Position numbers and translations under genes: made by a program | Source: CG2-30-36-16 sp964372115 | GTDB taxonomy: Bacteria > Bacteroidota > Ignavibacteria > Ignavibacteriales > Ignavibacteriaceae | Direction of reading: 5' to 3' | DNA length: 64,000 bases | Assembly: GCA_964372115.1 (NCBI GenBank) | Contig: CAYJPN010000005.1 | Location: forward strand, 139,161-203,160 | Notes under the pieces: model-generated | Database searches by the model: none | Seen by the model: only the letters and a program-made list of their open reading frames with translations | What the model was told of the DNA's origin: nothing | Shown: positions 35,175 through 44,818 of the stretch, piece after piece | How the letters are laid out: each line of letters starts with the position of its first letter | How positions within the stretch are numbered: position 1 is the first letter of the stretch

Positions 35175-37004
35175 CTACGGAATTTCGTTTCTGTTTTTTA
35201 ATAAATAATACCACTCATAAATCGGAATTGTAATTGGCAAGGCTGTTATTTTTCCGCCGAAACCAATCAGCCGGTAAGTAAACATATTTACTTCACTCAG
35301 TTTTAAATCTTTTATTTTTTGCAGGTCAATTTTTATAGAATATTTGTCTGCCAATTTAGCTGTTACACTGTTAAAAAGATAATTCATTTTTGTTAAAGCT
35401 ATTTCGGTTTTTACTAAGTTTTTGTCTGTTTTTGCCGAAGCCATTGAATCAATAACTTCTTTTTTATCGAGGATTTTAAAGATTGAATATCCTTCGGGTA
35501 AACGGATCGGTCCATAAACTTCTCCTATTTTCATCCCCGCGGCTATCTCACTTATTTTGCCCGCCGCATTCGCTGTAAAATATCCCCACTCGCCGGCACT
35601 TTTTTTTGTGTACTTTCTTTTATTAAATTTTTCAGCGAGCTCTTTAAAATTTTTTCCTTTATCTATCTCATCTAAAATATTTTTTATGTCGTCAGGGTTG
35701 TCGGTTAGTATTTCTCTTATATTGATCTGCAGCCTCTTTTTTATTTTTGAAGTTGAGTTAATAACGTTTTCAACTTCAGTCTGCGTTATTTTTATTGAGT
35801 CGCGGTATGACTGCATCATTGCTTCAGAGAGATAATAATCGCGCCACAAACCTAAATCGTTTTTTACAGATTCTAATTTATCAAGTTTCCTTTTATAACC
35901 TTCAATGGTTATCAGCTCGTCTTCAATAAATTGTTTAACCGCCGAGTTAAGTACCAATAGTATGTAGTTCGGTTTGAGTGATTTAAGATTTATCTTCTGA
36001 TACATTAGATAAAAAATAAAATCGTCCAGAGTAAAACTTTCTTTTTCTATCGTAAAAAAAATGGAAGATAAAATACTTTTGCTTAACAGCTTTCGGACTT
36101 TCATCAAATCAACCTCATTTAATTCTAAATTAAATGAAGAATCTTGATTGACATTTTTATTATTTTCAATCAAAACATCAGAAAGAGATTTGAATAAAGT
36201 TTTAAATAACTCACGGTCGGCTGTTATTTGTTTGCCTCCGAGACATGAGTCTAAAAAGCTGTCCGCAAGTTTGCGCCTATCTCTTTCCGTAAGCTCAGCG
36301 ATGACTTTATTTCTAAGTATATAATTGTTTGCGCTTACAGAAGCGTCGGGTTCATCGCTGATTAATTTAAAGATGAACCAGCCTTTGTCGGTTTTTAGAG
36401 GCGCTGTTGACTCATTTATTGCGAGAGAATAAACCGCATCTTCAATTTTTTCATCGGTAAGGTTTCCCCATGTTATTCTTATTGGTTTTGTGTTTATCGC
36501 TCTGTTATTCTTTAAATTAAGTACCGAATCAAAATCAGCATTATCAGTCAACGACCGATAAGCATGAAAAATTTTAGAGCTGTCGTCAGAAGCAATTACT
36601 TTAACGAATAAAATTTTTCCTGCTCTCAGTTCCCCTATTCCTATATCTTCGCCGCTGATTTTTATTTTTGATTCAACTTCAAGTTTAAACAACTCGTCCT
36701 TTACAAAAAGTCCCTCAAGACTTTTTATAGAATTTTTAATTATATCAAGAGTATCAAAACCATGTTCGCGTGCATGAATCGCCCAAAGTTTTTCGGCAAT
36801 AAGTGAGAAGAGGAATTCATTTTTAATTGAGTCTATATTATCGCTTGAATAATTTAGATGTGGCATAAACTCAAAACGATTGCGGAATTCATCCGCAGTA
36901 ATATTTTCTGCGCCAACTTTCGCAAGAACAGCGCTGCCATTTTGCTGCGATAGCCCTTCAACAGCCGATAAAAATATCGTTATAAGAATAAGCCATACTT
37001 TCAT
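35175..37004 (-). CDS. Exported parvulin-type peptidyl-prolyl isomerase/chaperone
   Basis: A 609-residue protein with a signal peptide (MKVWLILITIFLSAVEGLSQ). A SurA/PrsA-like helical N-terminal region follows (LAKVGAENITADEFRNRFEF). The parvulin domain at about 425-520 contains QINIREILTDNPDDIKNIL, AGEWGYFTANAAGKI and MKIGEVYGPIRLPEGYSIF. The start at 37004 is chosen because AAGGA lies seven bases before it and it follows the permease stop by one base; an upstream in-frame Met would overlap. It assists folding of exported proteins. Its place inside a sugar-import operon, between permease and ATPase, is unusual and suggests a client among the binding protein or secreted glycosidases of this locus. 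Confidence 0.83.
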   Translation of the reverse strand: MKVWLILITIFLSAVEGLSQQNGSAVLAKVGAENITADEFRNRFEFMPHLNYSSDNIDSIKNEFLFSLIAEKLWAIHAREHGFDTLDIIKNSIKSLEGLFVKDELFKLEVESKIKISGEDIGIGELRAGKILFVKVIASDDSSKIFHAYRSLTDNADFDSVLNLKNNRAINTKPIRITWGNLTDEKIEDAVYSLAINESTAPLKTDKGWFIFKLISDEPDASVSANNYILRNKVIAELTERDRRKLADSFLDSCLGGKQITADRELFKTLFKSLSDVLIENNKNVNQDSSFNLELNEVDLMKVRKLLSKSILSSIFFTIEKESFTLDDFIFYLMYQKINLKSLKPNYILLVLNSAVKQFIEDELITIEGYKRKLDKLESVKNDLGLWRDYYLSEAMMQSYRDSIKITQTEVENVINSTSKIKKRLQINIREILTDNPDDIKNILDEIDKGKNFKELAEKFNKRKYTKKSAGEWGYFTANAAGKISEIAAGMKIGEVYGPIRLPEGYSIFKILDKKEVIDSMASAKTDKNLVKTEIALTKMNYLFNSVTAKLADKYSIKIDLQKIKDLKLSEVNMFTYRLIGFGGKITALPITIPIYEWYYLLKNRNEIP

Positions 37005-37005
37005 T

Positions 37006-37815
37006 TTATTCCTTAACACTCCCCATCATAATACCTTTCATATAATATTTTTGAAGGGCAAGAAAAACTATGATAACCGGCAGAACTGTAATTACAGAAC
37101 CAGCCATCATTAGTTCGGGATCTTTTGTATGCTCCAACATCAAATTAGCAAGCATAACAGGAAGCGTATACATAGAGTCGTCAGTTAATGCAATTAAGGG
37201 CCAGAGAAAATCATTCCATGTGCCGAGGAAAGTAAAGATTGCAAGTGTAGCGAGAACCGGAGTAATAAGCGGAATTATAATTTTTCGGTAAATTGTAAAA
37301 TCGTTGGCTCCGTCAATGCGGGCTGCTTCAATCAAACTATCAGGTATTGAAAGGCAATACTGCCTTATAAGAAATATTCCGAAAATGTTCGCAAGTCCCG
37401 GAATTATAATTGCAACATAAGTGTTGATAAATCCCATCCACTTAAGCATTAAAAAAAGCGGCAGCATTGTTACCTGTGCCGGAATAATCATTGAACTAAG
37501 AAGCATGTTAAACAATTTATCTTTACCGGAAAACTTAAACTTGGCAAAAGCATATCCTGCCATTGAGTTGAAGAGCAATGAAATCAAAGTTATCGTTATC
37601 GAAAGAAATAGACTATTAAAAAAGTTAACCGCTATACTCAGCCTGCTGAATAGTGTTTCGTATTGGGTAATAACAAAGACATCGGGGAAAAATCTTGGCG
37701 GGAATACACTTGCATGCCCGTCATTCATAAAAGAAGCCGAAAGCATCCACACAAAAGGAATGAGTGTAATTACCGCAATAAAAATTAAAATAATATAAAG
37801 AAGTACTTTTCTCAT
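37006..37815 (-). CDS. Carbohydrate ABC importer permease, MalG type
   Basis: A 269-residue inner-membrane permease with six predicted spans and the EAA loop SLIEAARIDGANDFTIYRKI that docks on the ATPase. The start at 37815 is chosen because its ATG overlaps the previous permease stop (ATGA at 37812-37815) and yields the standard N-terminus MRKVLLYIILIFIAVITLIP. A longer open frame reaching 37920 is a by-product of the overlap. It forms the translocation pore with the MalF-type partner. Confidence 0.94.
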   Translation of the reverse strand: MRKVLLYIILIFIAVITLIPFVWMLSASFMNDGHASVFPPRFFPDVFVITQYETLFSRLSIAVNFFNSLFLSITITLISLLFNSMAGYAFAKFKFSGKDKLFNMLLSSMIIPAQVTMLPLFLMLKWMGFINTYVAIIIPGLANIFGIFLIRQYCLSIPDSLIEAARIDGANDFTIYRKIIIPLITPVLATLAIFTFLGTWNDFLWPLIALTDDSMYTLPVMLANLMLEHTKDPELMMAGSVITVLPVIIVFLALQKYYMKGIMMGSVKE

Positions 37816-38696
37816 TTTTCCCGTCTTCCTTTTTGAATTTGAAATTGAAGAATGGTCCCCGTAAAAATTATCAAAAATAAAACAAAAGCTATTGCAGCCG
37901 AGTATCCCATATCCCACCAACGAAATCCTTCCTGGTACATATACTGCACTATGCTCAAAGTTTTGTTAAGCGGACCGCCCTGCGTCATCACGTATGGTTC
38001 TGCGAATAACTGGAAGAACCCGATCATTGTAATGATACTTATAAAAACTGTGGTGGGCGCTAGCATTGGTATTGTTATAGCTTTAAACTTCTGCCACCCG
38101 TTCGCACCTTCAATGGATGCCGCTTCGTACAGTTCTTCCGGAATGTTTTGCAGACCCGCAATAAAGATTATCATGTTGTATCCGAAGTTTTTCCACACCG
38201 CCATCAAAATAATTGCAGGCATTGCCCAGAATGGATCACCTAACCAATCAATCGGTTTTATCCCGATAAATCCTAAAAAATAATTCAATATGCCAAAGTT
38301 CGGGTGATAAATAAACTTCCAAACTATTGCCACCGCAACAAGCGTTGTTACAACAGGGATAAAATATGAAAGCCGGAAAAGAGATTTGAACTTTGCTAAC
38401 TTGGAATTAAGTAGAAGCGCTGTACCGAGTGAAAAACCGACAGAAAGGGGTGCAGCAACAATTACAAAATAAAAAGTGTTCCCGAGCGCTGTCCAGAAAA
38501 GATCATCATTAAAAAGTTTTAAATAGTTACCAAACCCTATAAATCGTAGAGTTGAAAAATTGCCAAGTGAATATATATCAAAATCGGTGAAGCTGATAAT
38601 AAACGCGGCTATAACCGGTATAAAGAAAAACACAAAAATAGCCGAGAGTGCAGGAGCTAAAAATAGATATACAATTTTAGAACTGCCAAACTTCAT
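37812..38696 (-). CDS. Carbohydrate ABC importer permease, MalF type
   Basis: A 294-residue permease with six membrane spans and EAA loop ELYEAASIEGANGWQKFKAI. The ATG at 38696 overlaps the stop of the binding-protein gene by four bases, so it is preferred over the in-frame Met at 38723. It lacks the long periplasmic P2 loop of enterobacterial MalF and has the short form typical of CUT1 oligosaccharide importers (LacF, UgpA). Confidence 0.94.
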   Translation of the reverse strand: MKFGSSKIVYLFLAPALSAIFVFFFIPVIAAFIISFTDFDIYSLGNFSTLRFIGFGNYLKLFNDDLFWTALGNTFYFVIVAAPLSVGFSLGTALLLNSKLAKFKSLFRLSYFIPVVTTLVAVAIVWKFIYHPNFGILNYFLGFIGIKPIDWLGDPFWAMPAIILMAVWKNFGYNMIIFIAGLQNIPEELYEAASIEGANGWQKFKAITIPMLAPTTVFISIITMIGFFQLFAEPYVMTQGGPLNKTLSIVQYMYQEGFRWWDMGYSAAIAFVLFLIIFTGTILQFQIQKGRREK

Positions 38697-39988
38697 TTTA
38701 CACCCCGCTTTGAAGAAAGCCATCTTCTTTTTTCAAGTATCATGTTTGTGTCTTCATCGAGTTTTTTCAACGCTTCATCCGTGGTCATAATTCCGCGCGC
38801 TGCAAACTCTGCATATTGCTGCAGCTTAGAATAAACAATCTGCTCCCACTCGGGCACTTTCGGCATCGGCACCACATTCTGAAGTTGTTCGTAGAATGCT
38901 TTCATGTATTTATCATCAATAAGAGATGTATCCTTCCAAGCTGAAATGACGGAAGGGAGATTGTTAGTTAACCTGTAAACTTTCTTTTGAATAATCGGAT
39001 CACTTAAAAACTCAATGAGTTTCCACGACTCATTTTTGTATTTAGAATTTTTAAAAATAACAAGGCTTGAGCCGCCGGCTAACGATACTCCCGGGTACTC
39101 ATCTTTGTAACCGGGCATTGGCGCTGTTGCCCATTTATCTGCTAATGGTCCGGACATCCATTTTTTAAACTCAGGAATATTCCAGGGACCTGAGATATAA
39201 ATTGAAATATAATTATCCGCTAAGGCCTGGTAAACATTAGTCACCTGCAGCATTCCAAACGGTGTCAGCTTTTCCCGGTGAAATTTAATCAAATAATCAA
39301 ACGCTTCTTTAAATTCCTTCGAACTAAAATTTCCAAGAGTGTTATTGTTCTTAAGCAGTTTTGCGTGTGCCTGAAGTCCAAAGATTATAAACGAAGACCA
39401 TTCATTCGTCGGAATAAAGATAGGAAATTTTTCCGTTCCATTTTCCTGATCTTTGATTCTTTTACAAAGCATGTAGAGTTCATCCCAATTTTTCGGGGGA
39501 TGATTAAAGCCTGCTTTTTCAAAAACATCTTTTCTGTAAAACAACAACCGGGTATCCACATACCAGGGGATTCCGTATGTTTTATTTTCGATAACGTTTG
39601 TCTCCCATACACCGCTAAAAAAGTTTTCTGGCTTAATATCGGATGATTGTTTTATATACGGAGATAAATCGACAATAGCATTTAGCGAAACAAATTGCGG
39701 AATCCATGTATTGCCGAGTTGGCAAATATCAGGAGTATTATCACCGGCAAAAGCCGTAATTAATTTTTCCTGAGCTGCAGTCCATGGTATCTGCTGAACC
39801 TTAACCTTTACATCCGGATATTTTTTTTCGAATTCAGCAATCAACTGAACTACTTGTTCTGCTTCGCTCCCGAATGCCCAAAATTTAATAACTTTTTTGC
39901 CGGTTTCTTCTTTACCGCACGATGAGAGCATAATTAGATATAAAAGTGCAGCTAACAGACTAAAATATTTTAAATACTTAATTCTCAT
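38693..39988 (-). CDS. Extracellular sugar-binding lipoprotein of ABC importer (CUT1)
   Basis: A 431-residue solute-binding protein. The lipobox LSSC24 follows a hydrophobic leader, so it is anchored in the inner membrane facing the periplasm. The bilobal family-1 fold is recognisable from VIKFWAFGSEAEQVVQLIAE, DICQLGNTWIPQFVS, WYVDTRLLFYRKDVF and GVSLAGGSSLVIFK. Aromatic-rich segments suit stacking on oligosaccharides. The gene overlaps the GH144-like enzyme upstream and the permease downstream (ATGA each), which ties ligand identity to the product of that enzyme, probably a glucan oligosaccharide. That ligand is inferred. Confidence 0.92.
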   Translation of the reverse strand: MRIKYLKYFSLLAALLYLIMLSSCGKEETGKKVIKFWAFGSEAEQVVQLIAEFEKKYPDVKVKVQQIPWTAAQEKLITAFAGDNTPDICQLGNTWIPQFVSLNAIVDLSPYIKQSSDIKPENFFSGVWETNVIENKTYGIPWYVDTRLLFYRKDVFEKAGFNHPPKNWDELYMLCKRIKDQENGTEKFPIFIPTNEWSSFIIFGLQAHAKLLKNNNTLGNFSSKEFKEAFDYLIKFHREKLTPFGMLQVTNVYQALADNYISIYISGPWNIPEFKKWMSGPLADKWATAPMPGYKDEYPGVSLAGGSSLVIFKNSKYKNESWKLIEFLSDPIIQKKVYRLTNNLPSVISAWKDTSLIDDKYMKAFYEQLQNVVPMPKVPEWEQIVYSKLQQYAEFAARGIMTTDEALKKLDEDTNMILEKRRWLSSKRGVK

Positions 39989-41892
39989 TTTAGTAATAAC
40001 ATTTTTTTTGTTTCAACTCTGCCGCCGGTTTGAAGACGATAAAAATAAATTCCACTTGGCAGCGATGAGCTTCTTTCCATCCCTTGCTGCGGAAACTCAA
40101 CTTCGTAAGTCCCTGGAGTAAGTTCTTTGTCAATAAGTGTGGTTATTTCCCGCCCGAGTAAGTCGTAGATTTTTAGAGTGGTATATCGTAGTGCCGGGGC
40201 ATGCCCCGTCTTTACGATTGGTATCTGAAATTTAATTTTAGTTACAGGGTTAAAGGGATTTGGGTAATTTTGATACAAATGAAAATTCTCGACTATTTTC
40301 AATTCATCTGTAACAGAGGTTGTAGTATCACGCACAAATCCAATCGAGTCAAGCATTGATTGAATTTCGGGATTCGCCATAAATTTATCCCAGAGCAAAC
40401 CGCTTCTATAGTTTTCAATCATATCGATGATCGGTCCTTGATCAATAGCAATATAACTTGACGCATACCAGTTTTGATCGAGATTAAAAGCGTCTTTAAA
40501 ACCATATTCACCCCAAAGACCTAAATAATAATTTCTATAGAAATTTTTAAGGGCTTCTATTGATTCTGCAGGTGTATAAGGCATGGAAGATAACGCAGCA
40601 GTAGGCGCTATTGTACCATTATCGTTTGAATAAGGTTGATGTGCAAGATAACCCCATGGGTTATCACTTGCTGTTAATCCCCATGTGCTGTCATTATAGC
40701 CTGCATGACTGAGTGGATTTGCAATGCAGTACGCACGGTTGATTAAAGTATGGTGTTTGTTGTTTTCAAAATAATTGCAGTAGTTATCATGCTTGTTTCG
40801 CGGATCGAATCCAAGGAAAGAATAATGCGCAAAGAAGAGCGGTCCGCCGTATGAATTGCCGACCCATAGTTTATAACCGTAATAAGTTTGATTTAAGAAA
40901 TATGACGATGAACTCGCCCATCCGTCATAATAAAGATTTGCAGGGATCGAATGAGTCGGAGAAGCAATTGCGAGAAGATACGTAATCATAGTTTCATTGT
41001 AACCAACAAGTTTAAAATTCATCTGCCAGTTGTAATTTGGCGACCAATGCCAGTAAAGATAATTGCTATACTGTGAACGCCGGTACCAGTCCCACTCAAC
41101 TGACTCCCATATTTGAGTTATTAAATTTCGAATTTCAATTTCGGTACTTTCCGCTGTATCAAAATATTGCCGGGCAGCAAGCAGACCCTGTATCATGAAT
41201 GCTGTTTCTACAAGATCGCCGCCGTCATCATACTGGCTGAATGGAATAACCTGACCGGAAGTTCCATTCATCCAGTGAGGGAAAGCGCCGTGAAATCTGT
41301 CAGCCTTTGTTGACAGGAAATTCAAAATCTTTAACATTCTGTTTGCGGCGGCTTCCCTGCTTACAAAACCTCTTTCAACACCTACAAGCAATGCCATAAC
41401 TCCAAAACCGGAACCGCCGGTTGTAACAATTTCACCCGAACCGATACGTTCTCTTATCAAACCGGAAACCGGATGTGCATAATCCCAAAAGTATCTGAAT
41501 GTTCCTCTCTGTGCCATATCAAGAAATTCTTCGTCCGTCATTGCGTGTGTTACAGCCGAGACGCTGTCGCTCAATGGTGATTCGTTGCCGTTATTATCGT
41601 ACGCACTAACTTTGAGACTTTGAGTATTACCCAGCCCGAGATTGTTCAATGATAAATAACTTTTGTCTTTAGATATGTTTGTGTAAAAATAGAACTGCCC
41701 CGATACTCTTCTGTAAACTTTATAGCCGGCTAAGTCTGCTTCATCATTATTCCACCAGGTTAAATCGATATGTCTTTCGTAACCGAACGCTTGAATATGT
41801 GCAGGCGTTGCGGGAGGAATAGTATCCGTCTGCGAAAAAGAAATTGAATTTACAATTAATAAAAATTCTATAGTACTTAATATTTTCATCAT
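39985..41892 (-). CDS. Secreted GH144-like (glycoamylase-fold) enzyme with FN3 domain and T9SS tail
   Basis: A 635-residue exported enzyme. Signal peptide; FN3-like domain at about 22-112 (ATPAHIQAFGYERHIDLTWW); then the glycoamylase (alpha/alpha)6 barrel with RGTFRYFWDYAHPVSGLIRE, TTGGSGFGVMALLVGVERG, DLVETAFMIQGLLAARQYF and SGLLWDKFMANPEI. The C-terminal T9SS sorting tail is NYPNPFNPVTKIKFQIP, ending KKMLLLK. Characterised relatives of this domain include GH144 endo-beta-1,2-glucanases; other members have been named glucoamylases without proof. Overlap with the ABC binding-protein gene argues that its oligosaccharide products are the imported ligand. Linkage specificity is unproven. Confidence 0.82.
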   Translation of the reverse strand: MMKILSTIEFLLIVNSISFSQTDTIPPATPAHIQAFGYERHIDLTWWNNDEADLAGYKVYRRVSGQFYFYTNISKDKSYLSLNNLGLGNTQSLKVSAYDNNGNESPLSDSVSAVTHAMTDEEFLDMAQRGTFRYFWDYAHPVSGLIRERIGSGEIVTTGGSGFGVMALLVGVERGFVSREAAANRMLKILNFLSTKADRFHGAFPHWMNGTSGQVIPFSQYDDGGDLVETAFMIQGLLAARQYFDTAESTEIEIRNLITQIWESVEWDWYRRSQYSNYLYWHWSPNYNWQMNFKLVGYNETMITYLLAIASPTHSIPANLYYDGWASSSSYFLNQTYYGYKLWVGNSYGGPLFFAHYSFLGFDPRNKHDNYCNYFENNKHHTLINRAYCIANPLSHAGYNDSTWGLTASDNPWGYLAHQPYSNDNGTIAPTAALSSMPYTPAESIEALKNFYRNYYLGLWGEYGFKDAFNLDQNWYASSYIAIDQGPIIDMIENYRSGLLWDKFMANPEIQSMLDSIGFVRDTTTSVTDELKIVENFHLYQNYPNPFNPVTKIKFQIPIVKTGHAPALRYTTLKIYDLLGREITTLIDKELTPGTYEVEFPQQGMERSSSLPSGIYFYRLQTGGRVETKKMLLLK

Positions 41893-41932
41893 CTAACCTT
41901 GCCTTTACTACATTAACTTTCGACTGATATTA

Positions 41933-44014
41933 TTATTCAACCGAATTATCAATAACAATATCGAAGTCATTTTGAGAGAGAACTCCATTTTTATCATCCA
42001 ATAGTTTCACCATAATCTTATAAGTTCCGGGGTATATTTTTTGCGGTAGAATAAACGGGTAACTCTCCCAAAAATATTTTTTAACTGAATTTGGTTCAAT
42101 TATGTCTATATCCATAGTACCCAGAAGTTTTTTGCGAATTAATAATTTTACTTTACAATTACTAAATTTTTTATGAAGATCGTTAATGATCCATAAATCG
42201 ATCATCAACTTCTGCCCGGCAAAATATGTATCGCGCATTACTTTAACCGATACATACAATGGCTGCATTGATTTTTGAAGGGCATAGTAACCCGGCTTTT
42301 TGCGTTCATAAAAATCTACAACCGACCAGGAGACTGATTCCCAGCAGTCTATAAACATAAACTGAAAGATGCCACTTACCTTATTAAATTTTTCGCGTCT
42401 GTAAAAATCAACAGCCGTGCGGATATAGTCAGCCTGGTATTGTTGTGAATTATTAATAAAATCACAAACTGTTTCTCCCCGCTCTATTTTAGCAATATGA
42501 AAAGTTTGTTCGTACTGAAAATTATGATATTTCCATTTTCCCCAAATCGGCTCATTAATTTCTTCGTCGTTCATAATTTTTTTTAAGGATGATAACGCCG
42601 GGAGAGCCTGCGCGCCAAACTCTGTTACAATTGGGCCCATCGGGCAAGCGGCAAAATGTTCTTTGTTTCCCCAGTACCAGCCGTCATAAGGGTGCTCTTC
42701 ATAATTCGACGCCAGCCTGACTATCCTTGAATTATCAATCGATAAAACAGCATCGTATAAAAACGGATCAAGCGTTTTTATTTGTTCCCCTGGTTCATTA
42801 TGGCAGCACCAGAAAGCGATTGATGGATGATTAAAATTCAGTTTAACCATATCGCTAATTTGCTTTGATGCATTCTCGATAAATTCGGGAGATTCATCAT
42901 AAGTCCATTGAAGTGCAAAATCCTGCCACACAAGAATTCCCGCACGGTCGCATCTATCGTAATATTCTTTTCTGTTTACATGCGCATGCATCCGGATAAT
43001 ATTTAGATTAGCTTCCCTAATCATCTTTACCTGGCGCTCGATTTTTTTTTCAGTAAGCCGTGACAAAAACTGCTCAGGGATTACATTCGTCCCTCTTAAA
43101 AATAATTTTTTACCGTTTAAGTAAAATACTTTTTGATCATCGAGGCTCACTTCTCTGATTCCAAATGACTCTTCCGTGAAAGGAATAGATTCTCCTTCAA
43201 AATTTATTTGATAAAGATTTGGTCCCCCCAAATCCCACGTCCACCAGAGTTTTGGGTTTTCAACCTCAACCACAAAGCTAAATGATTTAGTTACACTATC
43301 GAGATAAACCTCTTTTTGATATTTTAATATTTTGCCTTCCGGGGATTTAAGCTCGATATTAACAATATTAGTTTCCGGCTCAATTAGATTTGTGATAAAA
43401 TCAGCAATAACTTTTATCAGCGCTTTTGAGTTATCTTCATTCAGCCTTGACTGAATACGAAGGTTAGTAATGTAACTACTCTTAACAGCAATCAGGTTAA
43501 TATCATTCCAGATACCGCCGGTATTTTTATCCTGTCCGCGTTCTAAATCCCATCCTCCGGGTCGGCAGTCGTGATGATTAAAAATTCCTTTAATTAATTT
43601 TTTCTTTAAAGGCCAAACTTTCCCCGGTTCTTCAAAAGGAGAAGTTACTCTAACAAATAAATGATTAGTTTTTGCGCCGCTGAGTGTTTCGCTGACATCA
43701 ATATAGAATTTTTGGAAATACCCTTCGTGGTGACCGATAAATTTACCGTTTAGATAAACGTCAGCAAAATAATCCACTCCATTGAACTCAAGAAGAAAAA
43801 GCTTATCATCTTTACGATGGAATGATAATGTTTTATAAAACCAGACACTGCCGCTAAAATTGCTTAGTCCCTCAAGTTCCCAGTTAGACGGGATATTAGT
43901 CTTCGGACAAGTTTTATTTAAAAATTTATCCTCAACTTCTTCAAACGAGAAACTACTTTTAGGATCAGTAATAAAAGTCCATTTACCATTTAATGATAAT
44001 GTTCTGGCTTTCAC
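41933..44014 (-). CDS. Glycoside hydrolase family 2 enzyme, cytoplasmic
   Basis: A 693-residue GH2 enzyme with a jelly-roll sugar-binding domain (LNGKWTFITDPKSSFSF), an immunoglobulin-like domain and a TIM barrel (RGTNVIPEQFLSRLTEKKIE). The acid/base is E407 in CCHNEPGEQ and the nucleophile is probably E465 in IVTEFGAQA. Family members are beta-galactosidases, beta-mannosidases, glucuronidases and exo-glucosaminidases; the retained motifs do not decide among them. No signal peptide is present, so it should act on imported sugars. The start is GTG at 44012-44014, supported by AGGA eight bases before it. The esterase gene precedes it by four bases. Confidence 0.86.
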   Translation of the reverse strand: MKARTLSLNGKWTFITDPKSSFSFEEVEDKFLNKTCPKTNIPSNWELEGLSNFSGSVWFYKTLSFHRKDDKLFLLEFNGVDYFADVYLNGKFIGHHEGYFQKFYIDVSETLSGAKTNHLFVRVTSPFEEPGKVWPLKKKLIKGIFNHHDCRPGGWDLERGQDKNTGGIWNDINLIAVKSSYITNLRIQSRLNEDNSKALIKVIADFITNLIEPETNIVNIELKSPEGKILKYQKEVYLDSVTKSFSFVVEVENPKLWWTWDLGGPNLYQINFEGESIPFTEESFGIREVSLDDQKVFYLNGKKLFLRGTNVIPEQFLSRLTEKKIERQVKMIREANLNIIRMHAHVNRKEYYDRCDRAGILVWQDFALQWTYDESPEFIENASKQISDMVKLNFNHPSIAFWCCHNEPGEQIKTLDPFLYDAVLSIDNSRIVRLASNYEEHPYDGWYWGNKEHFAACPMGPIVTEFGAQALPALSSLKKIMNDEEINEPIWGKWKYHNFQYEQTFHIAKIERGETVCDFINNSQQYQADYIRTAVDFYRREKFNKVSGIFQFMFIDCWESVSWSVVDFYERKKPGYYALQKSMQPLYVSVKVMRDTYFAGQKLMIDLWIINDLHKKFSNCKVKLLIRKKLLGTMDIDIIEPNSVKKYFWESYPFILPQKIYPGTYKIMVKLLDDKNGVLSQNDFDIVIDNSVE

Positions 44015-44018
44015 TTTT

Positions 44019-44756
44019 TTATTCCTGCTTTTTATTCAGTGAATGTGATAGTAACCATTTATAAAATTCTTCGTTGTTGTAAGTTGCTGTCCATGAGTTG
44101 TGGTTTGCATCAGGATAAACAGTAAGCTTTACTTCTTTTGCGCCGCAGCCCTGCAGCACATTAACAACATCTTCAGCTTTTTGTACCGGCACCACATCAT
44201 CCTTAGCGCCGTGAAAAACCCACGCCGGCACATCTTTAATATTGCAGATTCCATAAGTATCGTGCCAGCCGCACACTGGGGCAATTGCAGCAAACCGCGC
44301 CGGCTCTGCCATTGCAAGCGCCCATGTACCCTGACCGCCCATGCTTAGGCCTGTAACATAAACATGGTTTGAGTCAACTCTATAATTTGCTTCAATATCA
44401 TCGAGAAGCGCTGATAGTCCAAGTGTAACAGATGTCCATCTTTGATCTTCGAGACATTGAGGAGAAACAAGAATAAATGGAAATTCTTTTCCCTGCGAAA
44501 CAAGAAGCGGAGGACCGTTTCTTTTTACTGCTTCGATATCTGTTCCTCTTTCTCCGGAACCGTGTAAAAATAAAACAAGCGGATATTTTTTGTTATTGTT
44601 CGAATAATTTTCCGGAAGATAAATTAAATACTGCATTTTAACTTTAACTTTTACCTCCTTGTCGAGCATAAACACTTTCTGTTTAGTTTTGTTTTCTTGA
44701 GAAAAAGCCGTAAACACAAATAAGAATACCATTAATGTTGATAGTAAGAATTTCAT
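44019..44756 (-). CDS. Exported alpha/beta-hydrolase, putative carbohydrate esterase
   Basis: A 245-residue protein with signal peptide (MKFLLSTLMVFLFVFTAFSQ) and an alpha/beta-hydrolase triad: S138 in TGLSMGGQGT, Asp in HGAKDDVVP and His in YPDANHNSW. The oxyanion loop HGSGERGTD is typical of the COG4099/PHB-depolymerase-like peptidase-esterase group found in polysaccharide loci, where members remove acetyl or feruloyl groups. Genes on both sides are glycosidases, so a carbohydrate esterase is the likelier reading. The substrate is not established. Confidence 0.78.
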   Translation of the reverse strand: MKFLLSTLMVFLFVFTAFSQENKTKQKVFMLDKEVKVKVKMQYLIYLPENYSNNNKKYPLVLFLHGSGERGTDIEAVKRNGPPLLVSQGKEFPFILVSPQCLEDQRWTSVTLGLSALLDDIEANYRVDSNHVYVTGLSMGGQGTWALAMAEPARFAAIAPVCGWHDTYGICNIKDVPAWVFHGAKDDVVPVQKAEDVVNVLQGCGAKEVKLTVYPDANHNSWTATYNNEEFYKWLLSHSLNKKQE

Positions 44757-44818
44757 TTGTTCCTATAACTATTTAATTAATAAAAAACTTTTCCACTGAA
44801 ATAATAATCTTAACAATT

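Noticed and set aside
37815..37920. N-terminal extension of the MalG-type permease
   Set aside because: The open frame extends 35 codons into the preceding permease, but the ATGA overlap and a standard N-terminus place the start at 37815.
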